From contig NZ_LZEU01000001.1 of assembly GCF_014490745.1 (NCBI RefSeq), positions 4,429,501 to 4,493,500 on the forward strand: a stretch of DNA of 64,000 nt, written 5' to 3'. Of the stretch, positions 9,789-22,010 are shown in pieces; position 1 is the stretch's first letter; every line of letters starts with the position of its first letter. Origin of the DNA: Pseudomonas alcaligenes. Lineage in GTDB: Bacteria; Pseudomonadota; Gammaproteobacteria; Pseudomonadales; Pseudomonadaceae. Below the pieces are notes generated by a model that made no database searches, was not told the origin of the DNA, and saw nothing but the letters and a program-made list of their open reading frames with translations. The position numbers were made by a program, and so were the translations under genes.

Positions 9789-10187
9789 ATGCCCGTTCTG
9801 GTCGAAACCGTCAGCCGCCCATCCGCCCAGGATCACACCGACCTGGGCAAGATCTACGCCGATGCGCCGGACTGGCTGCTGGCGCCCTATGCCAGTGCCG
9901 ATGCCCTGATCGCCGGCGGCATCGGCGAGGGCCGGCTGATCGCCGGGCGCTTCAACGACCGCCTGCTCGGCGCCGCCCTGCTACACCGCGACGACGACTG
10001 CTGGCGCCTGTCGCACCTGTGCGTGCGCAAGGTCACGCGCAAGCGCGGCGTGGCCCGGCGCATCCTCGACGAGGCCAAACACCTGGCCGCCGCAGCCGGC
10101 AAGCCGCTGCACCTGGCCGCGCCCAAGGATCATCTGGAAAGCCAGGCCCTCGCCGCACGCACCGGCCTGCCGCTGGACAGCCTCTAA
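9789..10187 (+). CDS. PanZ/PanM-like GNAT acetyl-CoA sensor
   Basis: 132 aa, started at the ATG preceded by GAGGAAG. The layout resembles PanZ of E. coli: an N-terminal segment [13 protein letters not shown] and the acetyl-CoA loop region [17 protein letters not shown]. PanZ binds acetyl-CoA and promotes maturation and feedback control of aspartate decarboxylase PanD in pantothenate synthesis. A long frame running into it from upstream is only antisense to hisH and hisB. It could be another small GNAT; the Q/D-x-DL and RKRGV features favour PanZ. Confidence 0.75.
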   Translation: MPVLVETVSRPSAQDHTDLGKIYADAPDWLLAPYASADALIAGGIGEGRLIAGRFNDRLLGAALLHRDDDCWRLSHLCVRKVTRKRGVARRILDEAKHLAAAAGKPLHLAAPKDHLESQALAARTGLPLDSL

Positions 10188-10196
10188 GCCCGCCAC

Positions 10197-11414
10197 CTAG
10201 GACGCCCGCGCCACCTGCGGGCGCGCCGCCAGCCAGGTCAGCCACAGCAGGCTGGCCGCACACAGTCCGGCCAGGCCCAGACCGAGCGCCCACTGCGCCG
10301 GTGCCAGCCACAACCCCCAGAGCAGCGCCGTGCTCGCCATGACCAGCAGACGCAGGGCCTCCAGGCGCCACAGCCCGATGCGCCCCTCGAACAGCCGGCC
10401 CAGGCTGATGCAACCGAACAGGATCAGCGGCACCAGCAGCAGCGGCGGCCAGCCGCCGGCGCCCTTGATCGCCACCAGAAAGCACAGGGTCAGGCCATTG
10501 ATTGCCACGAACTGCAGCAGGGCATAGCCGCGCAGGCCAGTCGGATAGACGCAGTCGAACTTGTCCGTACCCATCTTCGGCCAGGGCCGCTGGCGCACGT
10601 CCGCCGGGCGCCAGCCGGTGGGCATCCACCACAGGCGCAGCTTGTCCCACCAGGAGCGGGTCGCCACGGCGTCGGCCCACAGCAGGCGCCACCAGGAGAA
10701 CTGCAGGCGCAGCGGGTCGAAGGTGCGCACCGGCGTGGTGACCCCGTAGCGCACCGGCTCGCCCTCGTCGGCGAAGGTGCCGAACAGGCGATCCCAGACG
10801 ATGAACACGCCACCATGGTTGCGGTCGATGCAGTAGTCGTTCTGCCCATGGTGCACCCGGTGGTTGCTCGGCGTGACCATGAACCACTCCAGCACACCCA
10901 GGCGGCCGACATGCTGCGAGTGAATCCAGAACTGGTAGACCAGCTGCGCGCCGAGCAGGATCAGGAACAGCGGCAGCGGCACGCCGAGCAGCGCCAGTGG
11001 CAGATAGAACGGCCAGTCGAAGGCGGTCTGGAAGGCGCCCTTGCGTAGCGCGGTGGACAGGTTGAAGTCTTCGCTGGAGTGGTGCGGCTGGTGCGCGCCC
11101 CACAGCAGGTTGAAGTGGTGCAGGCTGCGATGGGCCCAGTAGAAACAGAAGTCCACGCCGATAAAGCCCAGCAGCCATACCCAGGGCGACTGCGCATCCA
11201 GCTCCAGCAGGCGCGCATGCTCGTACAGCCAGGCGTAGGGAATGATCAGCAGAAGGCGCAACGGCCCTTCCAGCAGCACCCGCAGCACGGCGGTGTTGAT
11301 GCTGGTGGTGGCATCAGCCAGGCGATAGGTGTGGCGGCCGCTCCAGCGCTCGTAGGCGAGCTCCAGCAGGATCAGCAGGATGTACAGCGGCACGGCCAGC
11401 ACAGCGACATTCAT
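10197..11414 (-). CDS. Sterol desaturase / fatty acid hydroxylase family membrane protein
   Basis: 405 aa from MNVAVLAVPLYILLIL. The di-iron histidine clusters of the family are present in order: HRSLHH, HQPHHSSEDFN and HRVHHGQNDYCIDRNHGG. Several hydrophobic segments lie before and after them, with an extra C-terminal block of about four membrane helices (residues roughly 290-400). Its substrate cannot be told from sequence. Convergent with the PanZ-like gene (9 nt apart) and divergent from asmA. Confidence 0.85.
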   Translation of the reverse strand: MNVAVLAVPLYILLILLELAYERWSGRHTYRLADATTSINTAVLRVLLEGPLRLLLIIPYAWLYEHARLLELDAQSPWVWLLGFIGVDFCFYWAHRSLHHFNLLWGAHQPHHSSEDFNLSTALRKGAFQTAFDWPFYLPLALLGVPLPLFLILLGAQLVYQFWIHSQHVGRLGVLEWFMVTPSNHRVHHGQNDYCIDRNHGGVFIVWDRLFGTFADEGEPVRYGVTTPVRTFDPLRLQFSWWRLLWADAVATRSWWDKLRLWWMPTGWRPADVRQRPWPKMGTDKFDCVYPTGLRGYALLQFVAINGLTLCFLVAIKGAGGWPPLLLVPLILFGCISLGRLFEGRIGLWRLEALRLLVMASTALLWGLWLAPAQWALGLGLAGLCAASLLWLTWLAARPQVARAS

Positions 11415-11623
11415 AGTGGGTTCCCGGTTCTTGTTATGCTGCCAGCCTAGCGCCGGATCGCCTGTGGCGGTGTGGCCGCAGCCGCCATTCGGCACCACTC
11501 CAGGCGCCAGCCCGGCGGTGCCGCGGAACTGCCTGGCGTCACACCCATCCAACCCCAGATGCGCACGCCGCTGACATATACTCGCGCCCTGATGCAACGC
11601 CCACCCAACACAAGGACTCGTCC

Positions 11624-13849
11624 ATGAAAGCCTTCGGCAAAATCCTGGGTCTGCTACTCCTCGGACTCTTGCTGATCATCGTCGGCCTGGGCTTCGCCCT
11701 CACCCACCTGTTCGACCCCAACGACTACAAGGACGAGATCCAGCAACTGGCCCGCGACAAGGCCAACCTGGAGCTTAAGCTCAATGGCGACATCGGCTGG
11801 AGCCTGTTCCCCTGGCTCGGCCTGGAGCTGACCGACGCCACCCTGGCCAGCGCCGCCAGCCCCGACAAGCCATTCGCCGACCTGCGCCTGCTCGGCTTCT
11901 CGGTACGCGTGCTGCCGCTGCTGCGCAAGGAAGTGCAGATGAGCGACATCCGCATCGACGGCCTCAACCTGACCCTGCAGCGCGACGAGCAGGGCCACGG
12001 CAACTGGGAACAGGTCGGCAAGCCGGCCAAGCCAGCCACCAGCGCCCCGGCCGACGCCAGCAGCACCAGCAACGCCGACACTGCCGCAAGCGACAGCGCG
12101 GAACGCAACGAGGCGCCGCTCAAGCTGGACATCGACAGCCTGACCATCAGCAACTCGCAGGTCGACTACCACGACGCCCGCAACGGCAAGCAGTTTAGCG
12201 CCGAAGGCATCGAGCTGAGCACCGGCGCCATTCGCGAAGGCGCCAGCATCCCGCTCAAGCTGAGCGCCTTCTTCGCCGCCAACCAGCCGCTGCTGCGCGC
12301 CAAGACCGAGCTGAAGACCCAGCTGCGCTTCGACCGCGCCCTCAAGCGCTACCAGCTGGAAGACCTCAAGCTGTCTGGCGAAGTCTCCGGCGAGCCGCTC
12401 CAGGGCAAGACCCTGACCTTCGCCAGCGAAGGCCAGCTGCTGCTCGACCAGGCCGCCCAGGTAGCCGAGTGGAACGGCCTCAAGCTGTCCGCCAACCAGC
12501 TGCGCGCCCTCGGCGAACTCAAGCTGCATGACCTCGACAAAACCGCCCAACTGGAAGGCAACCTGTCGATCGCCCAGCTCAACCTGCGCGAGTTCCTCAC
12601 CGGTCTCGGCATCCAGCTGCCGGCCACCCGCGATGCCGCCGGCCTCAGCCAGTTCGAACTGTCCAGCCGCCTGGCTGGCACCCCCAACAGCCTGGCGCTC
12701 AACGACCTCAATCTGAAGCTCGACGGCAGCAGCTTCAGCGGCAGCCTGGCCGTCAGCGACTTCGCCAAGCAGGCCGTACGCGCCCAGCTCAAGGGCGACA
12801 AGTTCGACCTCGACCGCTACCTGCCGCCCCAGGACAAGGACGCCAGCGCCGGCGCGGCGCGCAAGAACGAGGTCAAGCAGGCCGTGGCCGCCGCCGGCAA
12901 GAACGGCACCAGCGAACTGCCCAGCACCCCCAGCCAGCAGGCCTGGAGCGATGCCCAGCTGTTGCCGCTGGATCAGCTGCGCAAGCTCGACCTGCAGGCC
13001 AGCCTGAGCCTCGGCCAGCTGACCATCAGCAAGCTGCCGATCGAAAGCGCCAGCCTGCAGGCCGGCGGCAAGGACGGCGTGCTCAAGCTGGAAGAACTGC
13101 GCGGCGACCTCTACGGCGGCGAATTCAGCGCCCAGGCCCAGCTCGACGCACGCCCGGCCGTCCCCGTGCTCACCGCGCAGAAGCGCATCAGCCACATCCC
13201 GGTGGAGAAACTCATCGAGGCCCAGGGCGAGAAGGCACCACTGCGCGGCCAGCTCGACCTCAACGCCGACATCCGCACCCAGGGCAACAGCCAGAAAGCC
13301 TGGATCGATGCCCTCAACGGCAAGGCCGATTTCAGCCTGAGCAACGGTGTGCTGGTCGACGCCAACCTGGAACAGCAGCTGTGCCAGGGCATCGCCACCC
13401 TCAATCGCAAGTCGCTGTCCGGCGAGGCTCGCGGCAAGGACACGCCCTTCGAGGAGCTGGACGGCAGCCTGACCTTCCGCAATGGCGTGGCCAGCAACCC
13501 CGACCTCAAGGCGCGCATTCCCGGCCTGACGATCAACGGCCAGGGCGATGTCGACCTGCGCGTGCTGGGCATGGACTACCGCGTCGGCATCGTTATCGAA
13601 GGCGACAAGGGCGCCATGCCGGATCCGGCCTGCCAGGTCAACGAACGCTATGCCGGCATCGAATGGCCGCTGCGCTGCCGCGGCCCGCTGGAGCTGGGCG
13701 CCAAGGCCTGCCGCCTGGACAAGGACGGCATGGGCAAGATCGCCGGCAAACTGGCCGGCGCCCGCCTCGAAGAAAAGATCGAAGAGAAGCTCGGCGACAA
13801 GGTCAGCCCGGAACTCAAGGAAGCGCTCAAGGGCCTGTTCAAGAAATGA
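11624..13849 (+). CDS. asmA: AsmA family protein
   Basis: 741 aa. One N-terminal membrane helix (about residues 5-27) is followed by a long, largely beta, periplasmic body; residues near 130-160 are an Ala/Ser/Thr linker. N-terminal [13 protein letters not shown] and [16 protein letters not shown] are typical AsmA. AsmA-like proteins act as bridge-like lipid carriers between inner and outer membranes. Start supported by AAGGA 9-13 nt upstream. Its stop overlaps the mutY start in ATGA, so the two are translationally coupled. A TATACT at 11577-11582 is a possible -10. Confidence 0.92.
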   Translation: MKAFGKILGLLLLGLLLIIVGLGFALTHLFDPNDYKDEIQQLARDKANLELKLNGDIGWSLFPWLGLELTDATLASAASPDKPFADLRLLGFSVRVLPLLRKEVQMSDIRIDGLNLTLQRDEQGHGNWEQVGKPAKPATSAPADASSTSNADTAASDSAERNEAPLKLDIDSLTISNSQVDYHDARNGKQFSAEGIELSTGAIREGASIPLKLSAFFAANQPLLRAKTELKTQLRFDRALKRYQLEDLKLSGEVSGEPLQGKTLTFASEGQLLLDQAAQVAEWNGLKLSANQLRALGELKLHDLDKTAQLEGNLSIAQLNLREFLTGLGIQLPATRDAAGLSQFELSSRLAGTPNSLALNDLNLKLDGSSFSGSLAVSDFAKQAVRAQLKGDKFDLDRYLPPQDKDASAGAARKNEVKQAVAAAGKNGTSELPSTPSQQAWSDAQLLPLDQLRKLDLQASLSLGQLTISKLPIESASLQAGGKDGVLKLEELRGDLYGGEFSAQAQLDARPAVPVLTAQKRISHIPVEKLIEAQGEKAPLRGQLDLNADIRTQGNSQKAWIDALNGKADFSLSNGVLVDANLEQQLCQGIATLNRKSLSGEARGKDTPFEELDGSLTFRNGVASNPDLKARIPGLTINGQGDVDLRVLGMDYRVGIVIEGDKGAMPDPACQVNERYAGIEWPLRCRGPLELGAKACRLDKDGMGKIAGKLAGARLEEKIEEKLGDKVSPELKEALKGLFKK

Positions 13850-14925
13850 CCCCCACGCAATTCAACGGCGCCGTGCTGGCCTGGTATGACCAGCACGGAC
13901 GCAAGGATCTGCCCTGGCAGCAGGACATCAACCCGTACCGGGTGTGGGTCTCGGAAATCATGCTGCAGCAGACCCAGGTCAGCACCGTGCTCGGCTACTT
14001 CGACCGCTTCATGCACGCCCTGCCCACGGTCAGGGCCCTGGCCGAAGCGCCGGAAGACGAAGTGCTGCACCTGTGGACCGGCCTCGGCTACTACACCCGC
14101 GCACGCAACCTGCAGAAGACCGCGCAGATCGTCATGCGCGAACACGGCGGCGAATTCCCCCGCGACGTCGAAGCCCTCACCGCACTGCCCGGCATCGGCC
14201 GCTCCACCGCCGGCGCCATCGCCAGCCTGAGCATGGGCCTGCGCGCGCCGATCCTCGACGGCAACGTCAAGCGCGTGCTGGCCCGCTACGTGGCCCAGGA
14301 GGGCTACCCGGGTGAGCCCAAGGTGGCCAAGCAGCTGTGGGCGGTGGCCGAGCGCTTCCTGCCCGACGAACGGGTCAACCACTACACCCAGGCGATGATG
14401 GATCTGGGCGCCACGCTCTGCACCCGGAGCAAGCCCAGCTGCCTGATCTGCCCGCTGCAGAGCGGCTGCCAGGCGCACCTGCTGGGCCTGGAGATCCGCT
14501 ACCCGATCGCCAAGCCGCGCAAAGAGCTGCCGCAGAAGCGCACCCTGATGCCGATCCTGGCCAATCGCGACGGCGCCATCCTGCTCTATCGCCGCCCCTC
14601 GAGCGGCCTGTGGGGCGGACTGTGGAGTCTGCCGGAACTGGACGACCTCGACGCCCTCGCGCCACTGGCCAGCCAACACGCCCTGCAGCTGGGCAGCCGT
14701 CGCGAACTGGATGGTTTGACCCATACTTTCAGCCACTTCCAGCTGGCCATCGAACCCTGGCTGGTGCACGTGGAGCAGGCCGCGCCTGGCGTGGCCGAGG
14801 GCGACTGGCTCTGGTATAACCTCGCCACCCCGCCGCGCCTGGGCCTGGCCGCCCCGGTGAAGAAGCTCCTCAAACGAGCCGCACAGGCACTGAATACCGA
14901 ATCGATTACTGGAGAGCAGCCATGA
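13846..14925 (+). CDS. mutY: A/G-specific adenine glycosylase MutY
   Basis: 359 aa, started at the ATG overlapping the asmA stop. MutY removes adenine mispaired with 8-oxoguanine. It has the helix-hairpin-helix [12 protein letters not shown], the catalytic aspartate in [12 protein letters not shown], the 4Fe-4S ligands spaced C-x6-C-x2-C-x5-C ([17 protein letters not shown]) and a C-terminal NUDIX-like domain that reads 8-oxoG. It overlaps yggX by ATGA, the standard asmA-mutY-yggX order. Confidence 0.97.
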   Translation: MTPTQFNGAVLAWYDQHGRKDLPWQQDINPYRVWVSEIMLQQTQVSTVLGYFDRFMHALPTVRALAEAPEDEVLHLWTGLGYYTRARNLQKTAQIVMREHGGEFPRDVEALTALPGIGRSTAGAIASLSMGLRAPILDGNVKRVLARYVAQEGYPGEPKVAKQLWAVAERFLPDERVNHYTQAMMDLGATLCTRSKPSCLICPLQSGCQAHLLGLEIRYPIAKPRKELPQKRTLMPILANRDGAILLYRRPSSGLWGGLWSLPELDDLDALAPLASQHALQLGSRRELDGLTHTFSHFQLAIEPWLVHVEQAAPGVAEGDWLWYNLATPPRLGLAAPVKKLLKRAAQALNTESITGEQP

Positions 14926-15194
14926 GCCGCACCGTCCACTGCCGCAAGCACAAGCAAGACCTCCCTGGCCTGGATCGCCCGCCCTATCCAGGCCCGAAAG
15001 GCGAAGACATCTTCAACAACGTCTCCAAACAGGCCTGGGACGAGTGGCAGGCCCACCAGACCATGCTGATCAACGAGCGCCGGCTGAACATGATGAACGC
15101 CGAGGATCGCAAGTTCCTCCAGGGCGAAATGGACAAGTTCCTCTCCGGTCAGGAATACGCCCAGGCCGACGGCTACGTGCCGCCAAGCGCCTGA
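14922..15194 (+). CDS. yggX: Fe(2+)-trafficking / oxidative damage protection protein YggX
   Basis: 90 aa, starting [18 protein letters not shown]. Conserved family features: the single Cys near the N terminus, the segment [19 protein letters not shown] and the helical [10 protein letters not shown]. YggX protects labile Fe-S clusters and supports MutY function. It overlaps mutY by 4 nt. Confidence 0.96.
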   Translation: MSRTVHCRKHKQDLPGLDRPPYPGPKGEDIFNNVSKQAWDEWQAHQTMLINERRLNMMNAEDRKFLQGEMDKFLSGQEYAQADGYVPPSA

Positions 15195-15278
15195 GCCCGC
15201 GAACGGGTGCGCAGCCCCTGCGTACCCACGCAAAAATCGTAAGCGCCCGTTTGTACTGAATTTTTTTCTTCCCCTCGC

Positions 15279-15307
15279 TTGACACCACCCGACCAAATCC
15301 GTTTAAT
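15279..15307 (+). promoter_or_regulatory. Sigma70 promoter of tRNA-Phe
   Basis: TTGACA at 15279-15284 and TTTAAT at 15302-15307 with a 17-nt spacer, 11 nt before the mature tRNA 5' end. Confidence 0.85.
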
Positions 15308-15318
15308 AGCGCCCCGTT

Positions 15319-15394
15319 GCCCAGGTAGCTCAGTCGGTAGAGCAGGGGATTGAAAATCCCCGTGTCGGCGGTTCGATTCCGTCCCTGGGCACCA
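15319..15394 (+). tRNA. tRNA-Phe (GAA)
   Basis: 76 nt with encoded CCA. Acceptor arms GCCCAGG / CCTGGGC pair, the anticodon stem is GGGGA..TCCCC around the loop TTGAAAA, giving anticodon GAA, and the T arm contains GGTTCGATTCC. Confidence 0.97.
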
Positions 15395-15440
15395 CCTTTC
15401 GTTTTCAGGTGGTGCCAAAACCACCCGAAAGCCTTAAAGA

Positions 15441-15463
15441 ACCCGCCTAGTGCGGGTTTTTTA
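15441..15463 (+). terminator. Terminator after tRNA-Phe
   Basis: Stem ACCCGC / GCGGGT with a 5-nt loop followed by six T residues. Confidence 0.85.
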
Positions 15464-15632
15464 TTGCCTGCAATTTATCGCTTCATCTATAGCCCTAGCT
15501 TTAGGGGCATTCTTGAGGGCATGCCGACGCGACTCGCCCCACCGACCTCCGCTCTGGCAAACTCGTCTCACGACACGACCACCGCCATGCGGGAGGCCGT
15601 TGCAGTGAGGCAAACATGCGCAAGGAGGCGTA
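15464..15632. other. Short intergenic region before the WD40-like gene
   Basis: No gene or clear regulatory site seen apart from the AGGAGG ribosome site at its right end. Confidence 0.4.
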
Positions 15633-16661
15633 ATGCAAAACAACCGTCACAGATGGCTGCTCTCAGCCCTCTTCCTGCTTTTGCTGGCCGGTGCCGCCGG
15701 CTTGCTCTGGCGCTTTGTCCTGTTCCCGCCGATTCACCCCGAGTTCACTCAGGCGCTGTTCAAGCAACGCTTTGCCGACGGCGATCGCGTGGCCTCGATA
15801 CGCTTTCATAGCGCCAGCAAACACCTACTGGTCGGCATGGAGTCCGGCCTTGTGCATATCTGGGATGCCACCCAGCGTGAGGCGCGCATAAGTCTGCGCG
15901 CGCATCCGAACCGCACGGATCAGCTGCAGTTCAGCCGCGACGGCTCCAGCTTCTTCAGCAACTCCTATTTCGACGATGTCACCCGCCTGTGGGATAGCGA
16001 GAGCGGTGAGCTACTCGCCACCATTCCCGATGCCCGCGGCCCCGTCGCCCCGGGCCCACGGGAAGCGCTGTACCTGATCGCCGGCGCCCATGGCGAACTG
16101 CTGCTCTACGACCTGGAGCAACGCCAACTGCTGGCGGGACGCTACAAGTCCCTGGATGGCGTAACCGCCCTCGCCAGCAGCCCGCGCGGCGACCTAGTCG
16201 CCGTTGGCAATGCCTCGGGCGCGATCCAGCTGTGGCAGGTCACGGAACAGGGCGGGCAACTCCAACTCAACCTCAAGCAGGAGAGAAAACCCTACGAGAC
16301 CGGCAACTGGCTCCTCGCCCTGGGCTTCAGTGCCGACGGCCAGAGCCTGATCAGCGCCAACCGCCAGGGCACTGTCGTCGAGTGGAGCAGCGCCGACCTG
16401 AGCAAACGCCGGGACATACCCAGTACGCTGAAGTGGCTGCACCAGGCCACCTTCGCCGACGGCATGCCCTGGCTAACCCTGGCCGGCACCCTCGACCCAC
16501 GCGGCCTCAAGGATGGCAAGATCGAACTGATCGACCTGACCCGCGGCGAGGCGCTGCGCTTCTCCGCTCGTAGCAATTTCGCCGTCGCTGAGATGGTGGT
16601 GCCCCTGCAGCTCGGCCTGATTGCCCACGGTCGCCGCATTACTGGCGCGACACTCGACTAG
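15633..16661 (+). CDS. Membrane-anchored WD40-repeat-like protein
   Basis: 342 aa. One N-terminal membrane helix (about residues 8-28, LLSALFLLLLAGAAGLLW) followed by beta-propeller-type repeats: HIWD near residue 74, RLWD near 118, IQLW near 193 and VEWS near 249. A strong AGGAGG lies 6 nt before the ATG. WD40 propellers are usually protein-interaction platforms; the partner is not known. Only four or five blades are recognisable, so degenerate blades must complete the propeller. Single gene between tRNA-Phe and the HD-GYP gene. Confidence 0.75.
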   Translation: MQNNRHRWLLSALFLLLLAGAAGLLWRFVLFPPIHPEFTQALFKQRFADGDRVASIRFHSASKHLLVGMESGLVHIWDATQREARISLRAHPNRTDQLQFSRDGSSFFSNSYFDDVTRLWDSESGELLATIPDARGPVAPGPREALYLIAGAHGELLLYDLEQRQLLAGRYKSLDGVTALASSPRGDLVAVGNASGAIQLWQVTEQGGQLQLNLKQERKPYETGNWLLALGFSADGQSLISANRQGTVVEWSSADLSKRRDIPSTLKWLHQATFADGMPWLTLAGTLDPRGLKDGKIELIDLTRGEALRFSARSNFAVAEMVVPLQLGLIAHGRRITGATLD

Positions 16662-16728
16662 CACGCCGCGGCGACCGAGCCGGCGTACAAGCCAAACGGC
16701 CTGGAAGGGGTCAGGTAGCGGTGCAATA

Positions 16729-16754
16729 CTCGGACGAGCCTACTCCCGTCCGAG
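16729..16754. other. Inverted repeat upstream of the HD-GYP gene
   Basis: 8-bp arms CTCGGACG / CGTCCGAG separated by 10 nt, about 25 nt before the start codon. It has no T-tract, so it is more likely a regulatory dyad or mRNA structure than a terminator. Confidence 0.4.
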
Positions 16755-16778
16755 CCGGCACGCCGCCGAGGGTAATCA

Positions 16779-18737
<1,959 letters not shown>

Positions 18738-18743
18738 GCCCCC

Positions 18744-19646
18744 TCAGCGCCCTGACAGGGCCTGGCGATAGCGCTCGGCCAGGGTCTGCTGGCTGCCGCT
18801 GGCGGCGACCCGGTCGAGGTACTGGTAGGTCGGCTGCAGGCGGGTCAGGCGGTCGCCGATATTCGGGTGCACCTTGAGGAAGGTCACCAGGGTGGCGTCG
18901 TCCTGCTTCATGGTCGCCATGCCCTGCAGCACCGTGGCCAGACCATAGGGGTCGTAGCCGGAACGGGCGGCGATGACCGCGCCCATCTCGTCCGCCTCGT
19001 ACTCGTCACCGCGATCCAGCCCGCGGGTATAGAGGTTGCCGACCAGGGTATCGAACTTCTGGTTGGCCAGCGGATCGCTGCCGCTCAGGTCACCCGAGCT
19101 GGCCTGGTGCACCTGCAGGGCCAGGCGCGACATATCCGCCAGCAGGCCGGCGCCGGCGCTCTGCTTGATTGCCTTGAGGTGATGCTGACGCACCACGTGC
19201 GCCACCTCGTGGGCCAGCACGCCGGCCAGTTCGGCCTCGCTGTCCATCCGCGCGAGCAGGCCGCTGGTGATGAACACGTAGCCACCCGGTGCGGCGTAGG
19301 CGCCGACGGCGCGGTTGTTGAGCACGGCGAAGCGCCAGGGCAGATCGGGCCGCTCACTGTTCAGCGCCACCCAGCGCCCGACCTGATTGACGTAGCTCTG
19401 CACGCCCGGGTTGTCCAGCAGCGGCGCCTGCTTGAGCAGCAGGGCGGCGGTATTGGCACCGATCACCTGCTCCTCGTCCTCGCTCTTGTCTTCGGTCATC
19501 GCACTGAGGTTCTTGCCGGCACTGGCCAGGCGCCCGAGATCGACACCCTGGATATTCACGCCCTCGAGCGCATCCAGACTCTGGCAGCCGCTCAGGGTAG
19601 CGCCGAGGGCCAGCAACAGCACCGCAGGATAGAGATTCGCGTTCAT
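18744..19646 (-). CDS. M48-family metalloprotease lipoprotein
   Basis: 300 aa from MNANLYPAVLLLALG. Lipobox LSGC with the acylated Cys at position 21, so it is anchored in the outer (or inner) membrane facing the periplasm. The zinc protease motif is HEVAH at 146-150, and the third ligand lies in DEYEADEMGA near residue 213. This resembles BepA/LoiP-type quality-control proteases. GGAG lies just before the chosen start; an open frame extends further upstream but overlaps the SH3 gene. Last gene of the cyclase-SH3b-protease group. Confidence 0.9.
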   Translation of the reverse strand: MNANLYPAVLLLALGATLSGCQSLDALEGVNIQGVDLGRLASAGKNLSAMTEDKSEDEEQVIGANTAALLLKQAPLLDNPGVQSYVNQVGRWVALNSERPDLPWRFAVLNNRAVGAYAAPGGYVFITSGLLARMDSEAELAGVLAHEVAHVVRQHHLKAIKQSAGAGLLADMSRLALQVHQASSGDLSGSDPLANQKFDTLVGNLYTRGLDRGDEYEADEMGAVIAARSGYDPYGLATVLQGMATMKQDDATLVTFLKVHPNIGDRLTRLQPTYQYLDRVAASGSQQTLAERYRQALSGR

Positions 19647-19659
19647 CGGCAGGCTCCGT

Positions 19660-20172
19660 TCACTGGGCGTCGGCGGGATAGGCGATGGTCTGGTTGCGCA
19701 GGCCGCCGGCCTGGGCAAAGGCGCGCGCCGTGCCGGGCTGCACGGCATAGCGGTCGAGCTCCTGCAGGGCGCTGCTGCCCGCGCCGCCGGCGCCCCCCTC
19801 CAGCTTGTCGTCGCTGACGCCGCGTACGCCGGTGGCCACCCCGGTGGCCGGCGCCACTGCAGTACTGCCATCGAGCAGGTCGGAAATATTGCCGCCGGTG
19901 GCCGCCGCGCTCTTGTCGAAACGCACCGCCAGCAGCGCCACCCACCCCTGCTGGCCGGCACTGGTCTGCACCTGGTACCAGCCGCCCTGGCGCGTGAGGA
20001 TGCTCAGGCGGCTCTGCGCCGGCAGCTGCTGCAGCACCGCGGCACTGGCCCCGGGTTTGTCGCGCAGGGCCGTGGCCTCGACGGTAATGCCGCCGCGCAC
20101 CTCGGCCAGTGCGGCGCCGCAGGCCAGCACGCCGGCCAGCAGCAACAGAACCGCGCTCAGGGCTTTTCTCAT
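19660..20172 (-). CDS. Secreted SH3b-domain protein
   Basis: 170 aa. Signal peptide about residues 1-23 (LLLLAGVLACGAALA). Residues 28-85 form a bacterial SH3 domain (VEATALRDKPGASAAVLQQL, GGWYQVQTSAGQQGWVALL), commonly a cell-wall or protein-binding module. The C-terminal half is Gly/Ala-rich without a known fold. Start overlaps the cyclase stop in ATGA, and the protease follows 13 nt later, so all three are one operon. Confidence 0.85.
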   Translation of the reverse strand: MRKALSAVLLLLAGVLACGAALAEVRGGITVEATALRDKPGASAAVLQQLPAQSRLSILTRQGGWYQVQTSAGQQGWVALLAVRFDKSAAATGGNISDLLDGSTAVAPATGVATGVRGVSDDKLEGGAGGAGSSALQELDRYAVQPGTARAFAQAGGLRNQTIAYPADAQ

Positions 20173-22010
20173 GTTGGTTTTCTCCTGGGTTCGAAGAGGC
20201 TCACGGGTTCGTCACGGCCTTTGACCTGGAAGTCGCCGTGGGCAATGAAATCGAAATGTTCGGCACAGGCCTGCATGGTCGCCGCGGACACCAGCAGGCG
20301 GGCACGGCCCTTGGTCAGGCCTTCGATGCGGCTGGCCAGGTTCACCGTGTCGCCAATCGCAGTGTAGTCATAGCGCTTGCTGGTTCCGACCATGCCGACC
20401 ACCGCCGGGCCGGTGTGCAGACCAATGCCGATATCGAAATCCGGGTGGTCGAAGTCGCGCCGGTAGCGCTCGACGTTGTCGAGCATCTCCAGCGCCGCAT
20501 TGATCGCATCGCGCGCCTGGTTGGGGTTGTCCTGCGGCGCGCCCCAGAAGGCCATGATCGCGTCACCGATAAACTTGTCGAGGGTCGCATGGTGCTTGAA
20601 CAGCACATCGACCTGGCCGGCGAAGTAGTTCTCCAGGATCTGCATGATGGCCTGAGCGCTGTGCCGCTCGGACATGGTGGTGAAGTTGCGGATATCGGAG
20701 AACAGCACGGTGAGCTGGCACTCGCGGCTGGCCAGCAGTGCCTGAGGGTCTTCGCGAGCCACCAGCTGGGCCACCACCTGCGGGTCGAGGAAACGGCTGA
20801 ACATGCTGATGGTGGTGTTCAATTGCTGGCGCCGGCGCCGGTAGAACACCGCCAGGGCCAGGGCCAGCAGCAGCCATAGCAGGAGCAGGGTCGGCAGCAC
20901 GCCGACCAGCACGCCGCGCAGCGCCAGCAGGTAGGCCCCGCCGAACAGCGCCAGGCTCAGGCCGGCGGTCGTCAGGCTGGCCAGCAGCAGGCGCTCGCGC
21001 AGCAGCAGCTGCAGCACCAGCAGCAACAGCAGCCCGCCGAGCAGCGGCATCAGCCAGGCCGGAGCGGCCTGCAGCTGTTCGCCATTGAGCAGGTTGTCGA
21101 CCGCGGTGGCGAGGATGAACACCGCCGGGTAGAGATCGTCCAGCGGCGTGCGGCGCAGGTCGTAGAGGCCCGCCGCAGTGGTGCCGATGACCACGATCTT
21201 GCCGGCGAAGTAGTCCGCCGGCAGCCGCCCCGGCTCGCCGCGAGCCTGGGCCAGCGCCTCGGCGAAGGACACCCGCGGATAGGCCAGGCGCTGTGCGCTC
21301 TGCCAGTCGAGCAGGAAACTGGGTTGCGCCGGCAGGGCCACGCCGCGATCGCGGGCCAGGCGCGCCGGCAGCGACGGCATGTGCCAGTCGCCGAAGGCCC
21401 TATAGAGGTCATAGCGCCGCCCCACGCCATCGGCATCCGGGGTGAAGTTGATGGTGCCGGTCTTCCAGCTGCTCGCCGGCAGGGCCCGCGGCAACAGCAG
21501 CAGGCCGCGCTGCTCGGCATCGCGCCCCGGCTGCAGGCCGGCCTGCGCCGGGTAGCTGCGCAGCAGCGGCGCCCTGGTCGGATCGCTGGCCTGCTGCTGC
21601 AGCGCCGCCAGGTAGACCCGGTCGGTCTGCGCCAGCACTTCGCCCAGATAGGCATCGGCATCGGGATGGAAGCGATCGGCCTCGCTGAACAGCACGTCGA
21701 ACAGCACCGCATCGGCCTTCTGCGCCAGCAGGTATTCCACCAGCTCGGCATGCAGCGAGCGCGGCCAGGGCCATTTGCCGGCCTCGCCGACCAGCGCCTG
21801 CAGGCTGGTGTCGTCGATGTCGATCACCACCAGCCGCGGATCAGGCACCTGCTCGGCCGCGCGCTGGCGGATCAGCCAGTCAACCTGGCTGTTGCTCCAG
21901 CGCTGCACCGGGGCCCACAGATGCACCACCGGCAACAGCAGCACCAGCACGGCGCACAGCAGCCACAAGGCTGTGCGAAAAGCCCTCGATGATTGCGGCG
22001 CCTGCGGCAT
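20169..22010 (-). CDS. CHASE2-domain adenylate/guanylate cyclase
   Basis: 613 aa from MPQAPQSSRAFR; an upstream in-frame ATG at 22235 seems too far and lacks homology. An N-terminal helix, a periplasmic CHASE2 sensor (about 40-330, with VVIDIDDTSLQALVGE and GKIVVIGTTAAGLYDLR), three membrane helices (about 335-410) and a class III cyclase domain (about 440-600). The catalytic features include metal-binding D in VLFSDIRNFTT, K and D in LDKFIGDAIMAFWG, and AIGDTVNLASRIE, consistent with ATP as substrate. It heads an operon with the SH3b protein and M48 lipoprotein. Confidence 0.92.
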   Translation of the reverse strand: MPQAPQSSRAFRTALWLLCAVLVLLLPVVHLWAPVQRWSNSQVDWLIRQRAAEQVPDPRLVVIDIDDTSLQALVGEAGKWPWPRSLHAELVEYLLAQKADAVLFDVLFSEADRFHPDADAYLGEVLAQTDRVYLAALQQQASDPTRAPLLRSYPAQAGLQPGRDAEQRGLLLLPRALPASSWKTGTINFTPDADGVGRRYDLYRAFGDWHMPSLPARLARDRGVALPAQPSFLLDWQSAQRLAYPRVSFAEALAQARGEPGRLPADYFAGKIVVIGTTAAGLYDLRRTPLDDLYPAVFILATAVDNLLNGEQLQAAPAWLMPLLGGLLLLLVLQLLLRERLLLASLTTAGLSLALFGGAYLLALRGVLVGVLPTLLLLWLLLALALAVFYRRRRQQLNTTISMFSRFLDPQVVAQLVAREDPQALLASRECQLTVLFSDIRNFTTMSERHSAQAIMQILENYFAGQVDVLFKHHATLDKFIGDAIMAFWGAPQDNPNQARDAINAALEMLDNVERYRRDFDHPDFDIGIGLHTGPAVVGMVGTSKRYDYTAIGDTVNLASRIEGLTKGRARLLVSAATMQACAEHFDFIAHGDFQVKGRDEPVSLFEPRRKPT

